DNA from: Pyrococcus sp. NA2
GTDB taxonomy: Archaea; Methanobacteriota_B; Thermococci; Thermococcales; Thermococcaceae
Length of the DNA stretch: 64,000 nt
Direction: 5' to 3'
NCBI RefSeq assembly: GCF_000211475.1
Contig: NC_015474.1
Span: 186,001-250,000, forward strand
Below, piece by piece: positions 62,732 through 64,000 of this stretch. Under the pieces are notes generated by a model. It saw only the letters and a list, made by a program, of their open reading frames with translations, did no database searches and was not told the origin of the DNA. The translations under genes and the position numbers were made by a program. Position 1 is the first letter of the stretch; the number at the start of each line of letters is the position of its first letter.

Positions 62732-63817
62732 CTAATCAGGAAGTATTACACTACCCTTTCCAACTCTTGAGTCCGGCCATATCTTAATGTTTGCCCCAAT
62801 TTTACTGTATTCTTCTATAACGGAATTGTCTCCTATAACACTTCCGGGTTCAATAACAGAATTTCTACCAATGTGAACATTTTCTCCTATTATAGCCTCC
62901 CTTATCTCGGCTCCTTCCTCGATTGTAACGTTTGAGAATATTACTGATCTCTCTATCTTCACGTTCCTATCAACCTCAACTTCATCCCCGAGAACAGCGA
63001 AACCTACGATCTTTGGATTTCTAAGTATACATCTGACCCCTGTAAAAAGGCTACCCCCTCTTTCCATACGACCCTTTCCTCTTCCAACATTTATATGGGA
63101 GAGTCCTAACTTTCCAAGGAATACATCCTCTGTTGCTTGGAGGTAAGTTGAGGGCCTACCTACGTCATTCCAGTACTCATCGAACGGAAAGCCATATATA
63201 GGAATTCCCTCCTTCAGCATTCTTGGAAACAGGTCTAAGGAGAAGTCAAAGTTTTCTCCTTTAGGAATCAGATCAAATACCTCCGGCTCGAAGATGTAAA
63301 TGCCTGCATTTACCAAATTACTTGGAGCCTCCTCTGGTCTTGGCTTTTCTTTGAAGTATCGTATTTTGAAATCTTTGTCGAGAACTGCAACACCATAATG
63401 GCTTGGATCTTTGACCTTAGTTAGGGCTATGGTTGCAATGCCACCCTTTTCTTTATGAAACTTAACCAACCTATTAAGGTCTAGATTAGTTAGAACGTCA
63501 CTAGATGCCACGATAAATGTCCCTTCTATGAACTTTTCAACTTTTTTCAATGCTCCAGCTGTTCCTAATCTCAGGTTCTCCTCGTCGGAATACCTTATTT
63601 TAACTCCAAATTCATCCCCACTTCCAAAGTAGCTAATTATCTTTTCCTTTAAGTAGCCAACTAAGACTATGACGTCCTCAACTCCGATTTCAACCAGTCC
63701 ATTCAAAATGTATTCCATCAAGGGCCTATTAAAGAAGGGGATCATAGGTTTTGGTCTGTATATTGTCAAGGGGAGTAGTCTAGTTCCCTTCCCACCGGCG
63801 AGCAATACTGCCTGCAT
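62732..63817 (-). CDS. NDP-sugar nucleotidyltransferase (mannose-1-phosphate guanylyltransferase-like)
   Basis: 361 residues from the ATG at 63817. N-terminal Rossmann-like transferase: LLAGGKGTRLLPLTIYRPKPM (signature AGGKGTRLLPLT), the metal Asp in VASSDVLTNLD and NAGIYIFEP. C-terminal left-handed beta-helix of hexapeptide repeats (VIFSNVTIEEGAEIREAIIG, later GDNSVIEE). Makes a nucleotide sugar, probably GDP-mannose-type, for glycosylation. Downstream pair: degenerate mutase at 62015-62719. Confidence 0.85.
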   Translation of the reverse strand: MQAVLLAGGKGTRLLPLTIYRPKPMIPFFNRPLMEYILNGLVEIGVEDVIVLVGYLKEKIISYFGSGDEFGVKIRYSDEENLRLGTAGALKKVEKFIEGTFIVASSDVLTNLDLNRLVKFHKEKGGIATIALTKVKDPSHYGVAVLDKDFKIRYFKEKPRPEEAPSNLVNAGIYIFEPEVFDLIPKGENFDFSLDLFPRMLKEGIPIYGFPFDEYWNDVGRPSTYLQATEDVFLGKLGLSHINVGRGKGRMERGGSLFTGVRCILRNPKIVGFAVLGDEVEVDRNVKIERSVIFSNVTIEEGAEIREAIIGENVHIGRNSVIEPGSVIGDNSVIEEYSKIGANIKIWPDSRVGKGSVILPD

Positions 63818-63883
63818 AGTTGCTCCCAATATCTTACAGGGTGGATAAATATTAAATATTTACTGGGAAAAGGAAGAGAAAGG

Positions 63884-64000
63884 CTATTCGGCAAATGTTA
63901 TTACCTTCAAATCAACAGGCCTTCTAACCACGTTGGCTTTCTTTGCTCCTATTAGATACTTTACCCCCTTCTCACTGACGATATCTATTAGCCTCTGCGT
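63884..64000 (-). CDS. dnaG: Probable DnaG-type primase, C-terminal end (partial)
   Basis: The last 38 codons of a minus-strand gene continue beyond the window and end in TAG at 63884-63886. The segments TQRLIDIVSEKGVKYLIGAK and RRPVDLKVITF match the C-terminus I remember for archaeal DnaG (toprim) proteins, an exosome-associated family. Identity rests on this tail only. Confidence 0.6.
   Translation of the reverse strand, partial: TQRLIDIVSEKGVKYLIGAKKANVVRRPVDLKVITFAE

Overview
The window is a gene-dense stretch of a hyperthermophilic euryarchaeal genome of the genus Pyrococcus (order Thermococcales). This rests on the archaeal gene set (RpoD/RpoK/RpoN, Cbf5, SRP54 with FtsY, ADP-dependent phosphofructokinase, TtuA, RPB10-type RpoN), on Thermococcales-specific traits (ADP-dependent sugar kinase, paired 2-oxoacid:ferredoxin oxidoreductases, a CGP-CTERM surface-protein tail, C/D-box guide RNAs) and on protein sequences very close to remembered P. 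furiosus, P. horikoshii and P. abyssi homologues. They are not identical to the RNase HII, RpoD or PfkC I remember from those three species, so I name only the genus. All four tRNA genes encode their CCA ends.

Layout. 1-70 may be the distal end of a CRISPR array. 272-8720 (minus) is the conserved ribosomal protein/RNA polymerase cluster (rps13-rps4-rps11-rpoD-rpl18e-rpl13-rps9-rpoN-rpoK-[enolase-like]-rps2) with tRNA-Ser, tRNA-Leu and tRNA-Pro embedded between its genes, followed by a threonine-synthase-like enzyme and a MEMO protein. 8790-14855 holds a lipoprotein, a DUF3783 protein, cbf5, pfkC, a moeA with a frameshift near its end, and a GT39-type membrane glycosyltransferase. 14821-19840 (minus) is a phosphate operon, pstS-[TIM-barrel]-pstC-pstA-pstB-phoU. 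Then come rnhB, a metal ABC transporter and glyA. A bacterial-style riboflavin operon ribD-ribC-ribBA-ribH (23631-26904, minus) is divergent from a HAD/ASCH/PAP2/COG2426 membrane-and-phosphatase operon (27008-29241).

29243-35755 (minus) holds a BtuF-like binding protein and two tandem sets of 2-oxoacid:ferredoxin oxidoreductase subunits. One ferredoxin subunit lies at the head, behind a perfect palindromic operator. 35951-41305 contains ftsY, DUF167, UPF0173, a DRG-type GTPase and two tandem exported paralogues. 41418-44771 groups an NAD-kinase-like protein with a K+-channel gene carrying a repeat domain and a TrkA-C membrane protein. 44844-50256 has a C/D sRNA, ttuA, a padR/YhfC/YbjQ operon, an SDR and the two fumarase subunits. 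51088-55839 has an anion permease with no visible start codon, gltX, a second C/D sRNA and a saccharopine-dehydrogenase-like enzyme.

55840-57985 is the one clearly eroded, accessory-looking patch: a multiply frameshifted CGP-CTERM/PEGA surface-protein pseudogene cut off exactly at a vapBC toxin-antitoxin pair, next to tRNA-Val. 58153-64000 returns to core genes: a PRTase regulator, two Lrp-family proteins, srp54, tmk, a degenerate phosphohexomutase paired with a nucleotidyltransferase, and the 3' end of what looks like dnaG.

The most notable items are: enzyme-family members that have lost catalytic residues (enolase-like, phosphohexomutase-like); an 89-nt identical block shared by two diverged kor alpha genes (gene conversion); two C/D guide RNAs placed tightly against coding genes; a methyltransferase gene whose stop codon lies inside tRNA-Ser; several palindromic operators; and frameshift or start anomalies in moeA and the permease. 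I did not find a wholly new multi-gene system. The best candidates for new biology are the repeat-domain K+ channel pair and the dead enolase kept inside the ribosomal operon.
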